A stretch of DNA of 14,398 nucleotides from CAZTXD01 sp964617995. GTDB taxonomy: Bacteria > Actinomycetota > Acidimicrobiia > Spongiisociales > ZC4RG35. The notes under the pieces were generated by a model. It saw only the letters and a list, made by a program, of their open reading frames with translations, was not told where the DNA came from and did no database searches. Both the position numbers and the translations under genes were made by a program. Positions 1-6,832 of the stretch are shown in pieces. Each line of letters starts with the position of its first letter. Position 1 is the stretch's first letter. Where the stretch lies: the NCBI GenBank assembly GCA_964617995.1, contig CAZTXD010000094.1, positions 1-14,398 on the forward strand, written 5' to 3'.

Positions 1-80
1 GCCCCGGGCCGCGCCCCCCCCCCCCCGGTGGCCCCCAAAAAAGGCGGCGCCACCGGCCGATTTGCGGCCGCGAAACCGGG
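1..80. other. Low-complexity window edge downstream of zwf
   Basis: This stretch lies beyond the zwf stop codon. It contains 13 consecutive C (14-26), five C followed by six A (32-42), an 8-bp perfect inverted repeat CCGGTGGC/GCCACCGG (25-32 and 49-56), and a 6-bp hairpin CGGCCG-ATTTG-CGGCCG (54-70). Read on the minus strand the A6 becomes T6 downstream of the 54-70 hairpin, so a factor-independent terminator for pgi-zwf is possible. The gap between stem and T-run is about 11 nt, longer than usual. The homopolymers could equally be an assembly or sequencing artefact at a contig edge. No coding potential is evident. Confidence 0.4.
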
Positions 81-1550
81 TCAGGGGGTCGGGGTCAGCC
101 AGTGGCGGGCGCTTCGCGCCAGCAGCTCGTCGGACGACGATGGGCCCCACGAGCCGGCCGGGTAGGGGTCGGGCGCGTCGGCCAGGTCGAGTACGGGAGC
201 GACCACCCGCCACGCCTGTTCCACCTCGTCGGCGCGGACGAAGAGCGTCTGGTCCCCCGTCATCACGTCGGCGAGGAGGGTCTCATACGCGCCGGGCAGC
301 TTCCCGAAGGCCTCGTCGTAGCGGAAGCGGAGACGCTGGGTCTGCAGTGTGTAGCCTTCCCCCGGGACCTTCATTTCGAAGGCGAGCGCGAATCCCTCCG
401 AAGGCTGGAGTCGGATGTCGAACACGTTGGGATGCATCTCGCAGGCGTCCTCAACCGCGAAGAGGGAGATGGGAGGCTCCTTGAACACCACTGACACCTG
501 GGTGACACGCCCGGCGAGACGCTTGCCGGCGCGAACGAAGAAAGGCACGTCCTTCCAGCGCCAGTTGTCGATCAGCAGCCGCATGGCCGCGAACGTCTCG
601 GTGGTCGATCCGGCCCCCACCCCCGCCTCCTCGAGGTAGCCGGGCACGGGTGCGCCGTCGATCTCACCCGCCATGTACTGGCCCCGCACCAGGTCATCGA
701 CGCCGAGCGGATACATCGACCGCAGCACCTTCACCTTCTCGTCCCGGATCGCCTCGGCGGTCGCTTTCACCGGCGGCTCCATCGCCGCCAGCATCACGAT
801 CTGGAGGGCATGGTTCTGGACGATGTCCCGGATGGCGCCCGCCTTGTCGTAGTAGCCGGCCCTGGTTCCGATGCCGATGTCCTCCGCCACCGTGATCTGG
901 ACCGAGTCGATGCGGTCCCGGTTCCACGACGACTCGAAAAGGGGATTGGCGAAGCGGAGGGCCATCAGGTTCTGCACGGTCTCCTTGGCGAGGTAATGGT
1001 CGATCCGGTAGATCTGCTCCTCGGCGAACCAGGCGTGGAGGACCGAGTTCAAATGCGCCGAGCTGGCGAGATCCGTGCCGAACGGCTTCTCGACGACCAC
1101 CCGCGACCATCCCGGGCCCGACACCAGACCCTGCTTGCCGAGGCCCTCGACGGTGTCGTCGAAGGCGGAGGGGGGAATGGCCAGGTAGAACGCCCGGTTG
1201 CCGGTCAGGCCTGCGCTCCGTTCGATCTCGCCGATCCTGCGACCCAACCCCTCGAAGCCTTCGGCCATGGACTGATAGTGGAGGCAGCGGGCCGCCCAAC
1301 CGGTGGCTTCCTCCAGCCCCGACTCCCGCAAGGCCGTCACGACGGTTTCCCGGTACTCGTCGTCGGTCAGCCTGGAATTGGCGACGGCCAGCACCTCCAC
1401 GGTGTCGGCGAAGTCCCGGCGGAGCAGCAGCTGATAGAGAGCAGGAATGAGCTTTCGTCGAGCGAGATCCCCGGTACCACCGAACACCACGAAGAGAAGG
1501 GGTTCGATACCGACGGACAATGCCCCCGGCGTGAAGGGCACGGCGGTCAT
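81..1550 (-). CDS. zwf: Glucose-6-phosphate 1-dehydrogenase
   Basis: Oxidises glucose 6-phosphate to 6-phosphogluconolactone with NADP+ (or NAD+) in the cytosol, the first step of the oxidative pentose phosphate pathway. The 489-residue product has the usual family length. The N-terminal Rossmann motif GGTGDLA is at residues 24-30, EKPFG at 154-158, and the active-site signature RIDHYLAKE at 182-190 with catalytic His185. The C-terminal beta+alpha domain is complete, ending LTPTP at the stop. The ATG at 1550 overlaps the TGA of the upstream pgi by 4 nt (ATGA), which fixes the start and implies translational coupling. The open frame continues upstream inside pgi, but that extension has no family character. 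The fructose 6-phosphate made from glucose 6-phosphate by the neighbour, or the reverse, links the two enzymes at the branch between glycolysis and the pentose phosphate pathway. opcA or pgl partners, if present, would lie beyond the left edge. Confidence 0.96.
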   Translation of the reverse strand: MTAVPFTPGALSVGIEPLLFVVFGGTGDLARRKLIPALYQLLLRRDFADTVEVLAVANSRLTDDEYRETVVTALRESGLEEATGWAARCLHYQSMAEGFEGLGRRIGEIERSAGLTGNRAFYLAIPPSAFDDTVEGLGKQGLVSGPGWSRVVVEKPFGTDLASSAHLNSVLHAWFAEEQIYRIDHYLAKETVQNLMALRFANPLFESSWNRDRIDSVQITVAEDIGIGTRAGYYDKAGAIRDIVQNHALQIVMLAAMEPPVKATAEAIRDEKVKVLRSMYPLGVDDLVRGQYMAGEIDGAPVPGYLEEAGVGAGSTTETFAAMRLLIDNWRWKDVPFFVRAGKRLAGRVTQVSVVFKEPPISLFAVEDACEMHPNVFDIRLQPSEGFALAFEMKVPGEGYTLQTQRLRFRYDEAFGKLPGAYETLLADVMTGDQTLFVRADEVEQAWRVVAPVLDLADAPDPYPAGSWGPSSSDELLARSARHWLTPTP

Positions 1551-3121
1551 GACAGGGCCTCCACGAGAGCCTCCACGCCGTCGTCGCTGACGTCGACCCG
1601 GAGCACACGCCGATCCGCTTCCCGGAGGGCACCGTAGTCCCCGGCGGCCTGGGCGGAGATCAGATCGTTGAATGTGAAGTCGGTTTCGGGTACGGGCACC
1701 TCGGCGGTGGGACGGTCGAGGACCTGCACGAAGACGCCCGTGTTCGGCCCTCCCTTGTGAAGCTGCCCGGTGCTGTGGAGGAACCGCGGCCCGTACCCGA
1801 AGGTGGTGGCGCACTCGTGGCGCTCCCCGATGATCTGGCGCAGCCTCTCGGCCGCGGCGTCGACCTCCGGTCCCGGTTCGAGGTAGGCCTGCAACGCCAG
1901 GTAGTCCCCGGGGTTCACCTGCGACAGGAACCGCTCGAGGCGCACCCGGAAAGTGTCTCCCTGGGCCGGCACCGGAGCCACGTGGTCCTCAGTGTCGGAG
2001 CCCTCCATCGCCCGACGGGCGAGCTGCTTCGCCCGTTCCACATCTGGCTGATCGAAGGGATGCACACCGAGCACCTCACCGGCTGCCGCCGTAGCCACCT
2101 CGGCGCGCAGCATCTCGGCGGCGAGGTCCAGGGGGTCGGAGAGCGAGAACCGCACCGAGGGCACATCGGGATCGACCGGCGGGGGCGGTTCGTCACCTGC
2201 CAGGACATACTCGACGAAGACACGGTCATAGGAGTACGAGGACAGGATGGGCTCGTTCGCCACCGGAACGATGCCCCGGCCGTTCTTGCCGAGACTCTCG
2301 GCCACGAGCTGCTCCAGCCAGCCCGGGAAGGCTCCCAGCCCCGGCGACGTCCGCAACGTCAGCTTGTCCCGGCCGTTGGAGGCGTGGGCCGCCCAGGCCA
2401 GACCCACTGCGACGGCAGGATCGTCGGCGGCCGCACTCCCGGCGGCTTCGGCTGCCAGACCAGCGGCCCTGTCGAGGAGCGCCTCGAGATCGATACCCAT
2501 CACCGCCGCCGGCACCAGACCGAAAGGAGTGAGTGCCGAGTAGCGTCCCCCCACGTCAGGCGGCGCGAGAACGACCCGCCGGAAGCCGAGATCGTTGCCG
2601 AGCTTCTCCAGCGACGTACCGGGGTCGGTGACGGCGACGAACCGGGAGGCGTCCCCGCCGCTCCGCGCCCAGAAGTAGCGGAAGAACGACATCGTCTCCA
2701 GGGTCGTGCCCGACTTGGAGGAGATCACGAATGCGCACCTGTCGGCGTCCACCGCTGCCGCCACGGTCTCCACCGCATCCGGGTGGGTGGAATCGAGGAT
2801 GGTGACGCGGGGATAGGCGGGACGGGCGCCGAAGACCCGGGAGAAGACGTCGGGAGCGAGGCTCGAGCCACCCATCCCGCATACGACCACGTCCAGGATC
2901 CCGTCGTCGACGAGTCCCTCCGCCAGATCGGTCAGCTCTGGAATGCGGGGGCGCATGCCCTCGTGCAGGTCGAGCCAGCCGAGCCGGTCGGCCAGCTCGG
3001 GAACGGGATCCTCGGACCACACCGTCGGGTCGCCCTGCCAGAGCCTCTGCGGATAGGCCTCGGCGTCCCAGCGGATGGCGGCGGTGTCGAAACCGGCCAC
3101 CGCCGTCAGCGAGTCATACAT
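1547..3121 (-). CDS. pgi: Glucose-6-phosphate isomerase (SIS-fold)
   Basis: Interconverts glucose 6-phosphate and fructose 6-phosphate in the cytosol. The 524-residue protein has two SIS domains. Visible motifs are CGMGGSSLAP (81-90), the sugar-phosphate loop SKSGTT (135-140), GGRYSALTPFGL (191-202), the glutamate-containing VAESLGKNGRG (273-283; Glu275), HPFDQPDVERAK (354-365; His354) and QLHKGGPNTGVF (453-464; the likely catalytic Lys456). The sequence style resembles the isomerase half of actinobacterial and cyanobacterial transaldolase-isomerase fusions more than E. coli Pgi, but no transaldolase domain is present: the gene begins directly with the isomerase part and the next gene upstream is divergent. 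The ATG at 3121 is preceded on the minus strand by CATACT and 7 nt, compatible with a leaderless transcript. The product is translationally coupled to zwf. The general function is secure; kinship to the fusion type is recollection. Confidence 0.93.
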   Translation of the reverse strand: MYDSLTAVAGFDTAAIRWDAEAYPQRLWQGDPTVWSEDPVPELADRLGWLDLHEGMRPRIPELTDLAEGLVDDGILDVVVCGMGGSSLAPDVFSRVFGARPAYPRVTILDSTHPDAVETVAAAVDADRCAFVISSKSGTTLETMSFFRYFWARSGGDASRFVAVTDPGTSLEKLGNDLGFRRVVLAPPDVGGRYSALTPFGLVPAAVMGIDLEALLDRAAGLAAEAAGSAAADDPAVAVGLAWAAHASNGRDKLTLRTSPGLGAFPGWLEQLVAESLGKNGRGIVPVANEPILSSYSYDRVFVEYVLAGDEPPPPVDPDVPSVRFSLSDPLDLAAEMLRAEVATAAAGEVLGVHPFDQPDVERAKQLARRAMEGSDTEDHVAPVPAQGDTFRVRLERFLSQVNPGDYLALQAYLEPGPEVDAAAERLRQIIGERHECATTFGYGPRFLHSTGQLHKGGPNTGVFVQVLDRPTAEVPVPETDFTFNDLISAQAAGDYGALREADRRVLRVDVSDDGVEALVEALS

Positions 3122-3177
3122 CTCCGTGAGTATGGCACCGCCGGGGAACTGCCCGGGAGGTGGCGGGACATGCCAAG

Positions 3178-3645
3178 ATGGAGCGGATGTGGCGCCGCCT
3201 CTTCAAGACCGTGCTCGCCTTCAACCTGCTCCTGGGGCTGGCCGGCCTGGCCGCCCGTCTCCTCCTGAGCAGTCGCGGCGGCCCTGAGTCGGATGAAGTG
3301 GATCTCGTGACCGTGTTCGAGGGGCTCCATCTGCGTTCCCATTCGTCGGCGTTCATGGGCGGGACGACGCTGGCTCTCTTCGGGGGCATCATCTTCGACC
3401 TGCGGCGTGCCCAGCTCGGGCCGACCGGTGCCGACCTCCGCGTCACCACGGTCTTCGGTGGCACCGGGATCGTCGTACCTCCCGACTGGCGGGTCGACGT
3501 CGATGCCCGCACCTGGATCGGTGGCCTCGACCTCTCCCACCAGCAGCCCGACGATCCCGACGCCCCGGCAATGCGCGTGCGCGCCCGAACCGTGTTCGGC
3601 GGCCTCCAGGTCGAGTCCCGCCCCCGCCTCGAAGCGGTCATCTGA
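3178..3645 (+). CDS. Small membrane-anchored LiaF-like (toastrack-type) protein
   Basis: A 155-residue protein of unknown exact role. It has a positively charged N-terminus (MERMWRRLFK), one hydrophobic segment at about residues 9-31, a short linker rich in S/G/E, and a beta-rich C-terminal part. That part carries a recurring pattern of a hydrophobic pair, F/I, then GG followed by hydrophobic residues: AFMGGTTLALFGGIIFDLRRAQL (58-80), VFGGTGIVVPPDWRVDV (92-108), WIGGLDL (113-119), VFGGLQV (139-145). This is the pattern of the LiaF C-terminal / cell-wall-active-antibiotic response domain (PF09922-like), here without the multi-helix LiaF membrane part. The start is uncertain: ATG 3178 has GGCGGGA about 9 nt upstream, while GTG 3160 (161 residues) and ATG 3187 are alternatives. 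The gene is divergent from pgi and 2 nt upstream of an amidohydrolase gene, so the two are very likely co-transcribed. A role in envelope sensing is inferred. Confidence 0.8.
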   Translation: MERMWRRLFKTVLAFNLLLGLAGLAARLLLSSRGGPESDEVDLVTVFEGLHLRSHSSAFMGGTTLALFGGIIFDLRRAQLGPTGADLRVTTVFGGTGIVVPPDWRVDVDARTWIGGLDLSHQQPDDPDAPAMRVRARTVFGGLQVESRPRLEAVI

Positions 3646-3647
3646 TC

Positions 3648-4901
3648 GTGGGCGGATACCGGATCGACGCCGAATCGATGATCCCCGGCGACGGCGATCC
3701 CGTCGCCGACGCGGCGGTGATCATCGAGGGAGCAACCATCACCTATGCAGGCCCGGCGGCAGATGCTCCGGACGTCGCTCCTGATGTGACGGTCAGCACT
3801 ACCACGGTGATACCGGGGATGTGGGACTGCCATTCCCACCTTCTGGGCTTGGCTGAGGGCATAGTCAACCTCGAGGCGATGATCACCCAGGTGCCCCAGA
3901 TAGGGGCCGTGCGCGCTGCTCGCGACCTCGGCGACGCCCTCGACGCCGGCTTCACGTCGGTGCGGGAGGTCGGCGGATATGGTGCCCTCCTCACGCCGGC
4001 CGTCGAGGAAGGGACCATCCGCGGCCCTCATGTTTACGGCTGCGGCGCGGTTCTCTCCCAGACCGGCGGGCATGGGGACTTCCACAGTCTCTCCCCCGAG
4101 CAGGCGGACGGCGTGATGGAACGCCATTGCGGGGCGCCGTCACTCGCCGATGGTCCCGATGATTGCCGGAGGGTGGTGCGACGCCAGCTCCGCATCGGAG
4201 CACGGGTCATCAAGGTGTGTGCCTCCGGCGGCGTCATGAGCCAGATCGACCATCCCATCCATCAACAATTCACCGCCGAGGAGCTGGCGGCGATCGTCGA
4301 CGAGGCCGCCCGGGCCGACCGGGTGGTTGCCGCCCACTGCCACGGCAAACCGGGGATCATGGCGGCCATCGAGGCAGGAGTCCGAACCATCGAGCACGGC
4401 TCCTACCTCGATGAGGAAGCCGCCGAGGCGATGCGCGAGACCGGTACGATCCTGGTGCCGACGCGCTGGATCGTCGCCTACCTGACCGAGGTGGGCAGGA
4501 AGCAGGGGATGCCCGAGTACGCCGCCACCAAGCTGGACGCGATCGCCGATCGTCACCGAGAAGCGGTGGAGACGGCCATCGCCGAGGATGTCACGATCGC
4601 CTGTGGCACCGACATCTGGGGAGCGGGCATGTGGGGACGCAACGGAGAGGAACTCGTCCATCTCGTCGAGCTGGGAATGACTCCTCGGGAGGCGATCCGA
4701 TCTGCCACCGCCACCGGACCCGCCACACTCGGAGCACAAGCCCCTCGCTCGGGAATACTGGCCCCCGGATTGGACGCCGATGTCATCGCCGTGAACGGTG
4801 ACCCGCTGGCCGACATCTCGGTGCTGGCCAAACCCGGCAACATCACCCACGTCTGGAAAACGGGAGACCTGGTCAAACCCCCACTGACAACCGACAACTG
4901 A
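3648..4901 (+). CDS. Metal-dependent amidohydrolase (imidazolonepropionase-like / prolidase-like)
   Basis: A cytosolic amidohydrolase-superfamily enzyme of 417 residues, the usual family length. Key residues are all present: His62 and His64 in the strand-1 motif WDCHSH, a Lys189 in VIKVCASGG that should be the carboxylated bridging lysine, His230 in AAHCHG, His250 in IEHGS, and Asp322 in CGTD. A small N-terminal beta-sandwich strand (YRIDAESMIPG..., residues 4-55) and the C-terminal GILAPGLDADVIAVNGDPLADI (369-390) complete the composite fold. This is the subgroup that hydrolyses cyclic amides, N-acyl amino acids or Xaa-Pro/Xaa-Lys dipeptides; the substrate cannot be read from sequence. No signal peptide is visible. 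The GTG start sits 2 nt after the stop of the preceding LiaF-like gene, so translation is probably coupled. The 3' end is convergent with the response regulator gene, separated by 7 bp. A link to peptide or cell-wall fragment turnover is speculation from context. Confidence 0.88.
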   Translation: MGGYRIDAESMIPGDGDPVADAAVIIEGATITYAGPAADAPDVAPDVTVSTTTVIPGMWDCHSHLLGLAEGIVNLEAMITQVPQIGAVRAARDLGDALDAGFTSVREVGGYGALLTPAVEEGTIRGPHVYGCGAVLSQTGGHGDFHSLSPEQADGVMERHCGAPSLADGPDDCRRVVRRQLRIGARVIKVCASGGVMSQIDHPIHQQFTAEELAAIVDEAARADRVVAAHCHGKPGIMAAIEAGVRTIEHGSYLDEEAAEAMRETGTILVPTRWIVAYLTEVGRKQGMPEYAATKLDAIADRHREAVETAIAEDVTIACGTDIWGAGMWGRNGEELVHLVELGMTPREAIRSATATGPATLGAQAPRSGILAPGLDADVIAVNGDPLADISVLAKPGNITHVWKTGDLVKPPLTTDN

Positions 4902-4905
4902 CAAC
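4885..4905 (+). repeat. Three tandem 7-bp units across the amidohydrolase stop codon
   Basis: TGACAAC, CGACAAC and TGACAAC follow one another without a gap. The third unit begins with the stop codon TGA (4899-4901). The array lies just before the 7-bp gap to the convergent response-regulator stop (4909). It encodes the tail TTDN in the +2 phase of the unit. Too short to be called a known repeat family; replication slippage is the simplest origin. Confidence 0.6.
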
Positions 4906-4908
4906 CGC

Positions 4909-5550
4909 TCACACGATTCGCCGGTCGGAGGCCCACCGGGTCAGCTCGTACCGACTCGAAAGCTGCAGCTTGCGCAGAACCGACGACACATGAGTCTCCA
5001 CCGTCTTGATCGAGATCGATAGACGCCGCGCCACCTGCTTGTAGGGATAGCCGCGAGCGATGAGACGCAGCACCTCCTTCTCCCGGGCGGTGAGCTGGTC
5101 GAGCTCCGGATCGGCCTGCTCGGGGAGGGCGTGACCGAAGGCGTCGAGGACGAACCCGGCGAGGCGAGGCGAGAACACCGCGTCGCCGCCGTGGACCCGT
5201 TCGACCGCATCGGCGAGATCCTCGGAACCGATCGATTTGGTGACGTAGCCGCGTGCTCCTGCCCGGATCATGGCGATAACGTCCTCGGCGGCGTCGGACA
5301 CCGACAGCGCCAGGAAGCGCACCTCGGGATGGGCCTCCGTCACGTTGTTTATCACCGCCAGCCCTCCCCCGCCGGGCATGTGAACGTCGACCAGCACTAC
5401 ATCGGGATCAGTCTCACCGATACGGGTGATGGCGTCGTCCACGTCGGAGGCCGTCCCGACGATGTCGAAACGGTCGGCCATCGCATCGAATTCCGCTTTG
5501 ACCCCCGCCAGGAACAGGGCATGGTCATCGACGAGAAACAGCCGGATCAT
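4909..5550 (-). CDS. NarL/FixJ-type response regulator (LiaR/EsrR-like)
   Basis: A 213-residue two-component response regulator. The receiver domain (1-120) has the acidic pair Asp8-Asp9, phospho-acceptor Asp55 in VLVDVHMPG, the switch Ser83 and Lys105. The C-terminal LuxR-type DNA-binding helix-turn-helix spans about 150-205, with the recognition region in QVARRLSISIKTVETHVSSVLRKL. The ATG at 5550 overlaps the TGA of the upstream histidine kinase by 4 nt, so the pair is translationally coupled and the start is well supported; the longer open frame upstream of it lies inside the kinase gene and is not real. The kinase with a PspC domain and the divergent PspC/toastrack gene make this a likely envelope-stress regulator of the LiaR/EsrR kind. 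A likely target is the shared divergent control region at 6741-6832, which carries an inverted repeat. That assignment of regulon is inference. Confidence 0.93.
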   Translation of the reverse strand: MIRLFLVDDHALFLAGVKAEFDAMADRFDIVGTASDVDDAITRIGETDPDVVLVDVHMPGGGGLAVINNVTEAHPEVRFLALSVSDAAEDVIAMIRAGARGYVTKSIGSEDLADAVERVHGGDAVFSPRLAGFVLDAFGHALPEQADPELDQLTAREKEVLRLIARGYPYKQVARRLSISIKTVETHVSSVLRKLQLSSRYELTRWASDRRIV

Positions 5551-6740
5551 CGACGTGCCCCCTCCGCTTGATCCGCCGCCACCCGGCCCCAGAGATGGAC
5601 CTCGGTGCCTTCCCCAGGTCGCGACTCGACGTTGGCGCCTCCTCCGACCCGCGTCATCCGGCCCTTGATCGAATCGGTCACACCCCGCCGGTCGACCGGC
5701 ACCGCCGTAGGGTCGAACCCCCTGCCGAGGTCGGCGATCCACACGTCCGCCCTTCCCTCGGCCACCTCGGCATACACCGACACCTCCTCGGCGCCGGCGT
5801 GCTTGGCGGCGTTCACCATCGCCTCCCCGGCCGCCGCCACCAAAGCCCTGCCGGTGTCGTCGATGGCGACATCGCCCACCGTGACTACCTCGACGGGAAT
5901 GGTGAAGTCGTCCTCCACCCGGGCGGCCACCTCCTCCAGGGCGGCAGCCAGCCGCTTGCCGCCGTCGCCCGCCGTCCGCGAGCCATACAACCACGAGCGC
6001 AGCTCACGTTCCTGCTGACGGGCGAGGGTGACCATCCGCCGCGGGTCGTCGGTACGTTGCATCAGGGCGAGCGTCTGCAGGACCGAATCGTGGAGATGGG
6101 CCGCCATCTCGGCGCGCTCCTCCTGTCGTATCCTCTCCCGCCGCTCACTGGTCAGAGCCCGACCGAGGCCGACGAGCCAGGGACCGAAGACCAGCGCCAC
6201 CCCCATGACTGTGATGACCACCGCCGTTGTCACCGTTCCCAGCGTCTGGACCTGTGACACGGCGCCTGCCAGCAGCCCGAGGCCGACCATGAGGAGGACC
6301 GCGCCTCCGGCGATCCGCAGCTTCGACGGCCGGGTCGAGTCGGGATCGAGGAGCCGGGCCAGCCAATCGAAGTCGGAGAGAACCGCCAAACCGAAAGCGA
6401 GGGTGGCCACCATCAGGACCACGAGGTCGCCGGGCCACCAGCCGACCGCCCGAAAGACGAGGAGGCCCCCGGCGAACATGAGGCCGACACCGACCTGGCG
6501 ATTGGACGTCAGCTCCCGGGCGGGGCGGTCCTCGACACTCTCGAAGGTTGCCATCCACAGAGCGACATAGAGGACCACACCCAGACCCCACAGGGAGGCC
6601 GCAACGACGAACCCGGCTCGCACGTAGCCGACGGGAACGCCGAGCCGGTCGGCCACGCCCCCGGCCACGCCGGCGACGACCCGCTCGGTGGATCGGCGAT
6701 GGAGATCGAGGTCGAGCCGGCGATCGGCGACGGTTGGCAT
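5547..6740 (-). CDS. PspC-domain sensor histidine kinase (EsrS/LiaS-like)
   Basis: A 397-residue membrane kinase. Residues 12-70 form a PspC domain with the motif VVAGVAGGVADRLGVPVGYV and a membrane helix (about 43-63). Further hydrophobic segments lie at about 83-98, 104-121, 144-161 and 168-192. The cytosolic kinase core has the HisKA_3 phospho-acceptor motif HLHDSVLQTL (His217), the N-box EAMVNAAKHA (306-315), the G1 box DLGRGFDP (337-344) and G2 GGGANVESRPGEGTEV (366-381). Start ATG 6740: only this Met fits the PspC start. A promoter-like TTGTTG-17 nt-CAACAT ends 6 nt before it, so the mRNA may be leaderless. The 3' end overlaps the response regulator start by 4 nt. PspC-bearing kinases of this kind are known in actinobacterial envelope-stress systems such as C. 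glutamicum EsrSR; that parallel is recollection plus architecture. Confidence 0.92.
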   Translation of the reverse strand: MPTVADRRLDLDLHRRSTERVVAGVAGGVADRLGVPVGYVRAGFVVAASLWGLGVVLYVALWMATFESVEDRPARELTSNRQVGVGLMFAGGLLVFRAVGWWPGDLVVLMVATLAFGLAVLSDFDWLARLLDPDSTRPSKLRIAGGAVLLMVGLGLLAGAVSQVQTLGTVTTAVVITVMGVALVFGPWLVGLGRALTSERRERIRQEERAEMAAHLHDSVLQTLALMQRTDDPRRMVTLARQQERELRSWLYGSRTAGDGGKRLAAALEEVAARVEDDFTIPVEVVTVGDVAIDDTGRALVAAAGEAMVNAAKHAGAEEVSVYAEVAEGRADVWIADLGRGFDPTAVPVDRRGVTDSIKGRMTRVGGGANVESRPGEGTEVHLWGRVAADQAEGARR

Positions 6741-6832
6741 CCCATGATGTTGCCACCCCCCGCGCCGGGCAACAATGAGGGATGACCCTGATGCCGACCG
6801 GCAGCAGAGCCGACCACTCAGGGACATACCCG
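6741..6832. promoter_or_regulatory. Divergent control region with 7+7 inverted repeat
   Basis: This 92-bp region separates the kinase-regulator operon (minus) from the PspC/toastrack operon (plus). A perfect inverted repeat TGTTGCC (6748-6754) and GGCAACA (6768-6774) has a 13-bp spacer, giving 20 bp (two helical turns) between half-site centres. On the minus strand a TTGTTG (6775-6770), 17-nt spacer, CAACAT (6752-6747) promoter-like pair lies on the same two half-sites, 6 nt before the kinase ATG. A bound dimer would therefore cover both promoter elements. On the plus strand TTGCCA (6750-6755) followed by AACAAT (6771-6776) is a weaker match. Binding by the neighbouring response regulator is inference. 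Confidence 0.45.

Noticed and set aside
810..1637. 275-codon plus-strand frame opposite zwf
   Set aside because: Shadow of zwf; the codon pattern and motifs support only the minus-strand gene.
1551..1814. N-terminal extension of G6PD (to position 1814)
   Set aside because: It overlaps the pgi coding end and has no G6PD similarity; the ATG at 1550 is family-typical and coupled.
1757..3268. 503-codon open frame on the plus strand opposite pgi
   Set aside because: It mirrors a clearly functional isomerase gene, has an Arg/Gly/His-rich composition without domains, and is explained by GC codon bias.
3114..4127. 337-codon minus-strand frame across the LiaF-like and amidohydrolase genes
   Set aside because: It spans two well-supported genes on the other strand and their junction; composition is that of a shadow.
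5551..5994. N-terminal extension of the response regulator (to position 5994)
   Set aside because: The extension is Gly/Arg-rich and lies within the kinase gene; the receiver domain starts at Met 5550 with an ATGA overlap.
6741..6827. Longer kinase start with a Ser/Arg-rich leader
   Set aside because: It would overlap the divergent gene's leader, has no conserved character, and the PspC domain needs only Met 6740.
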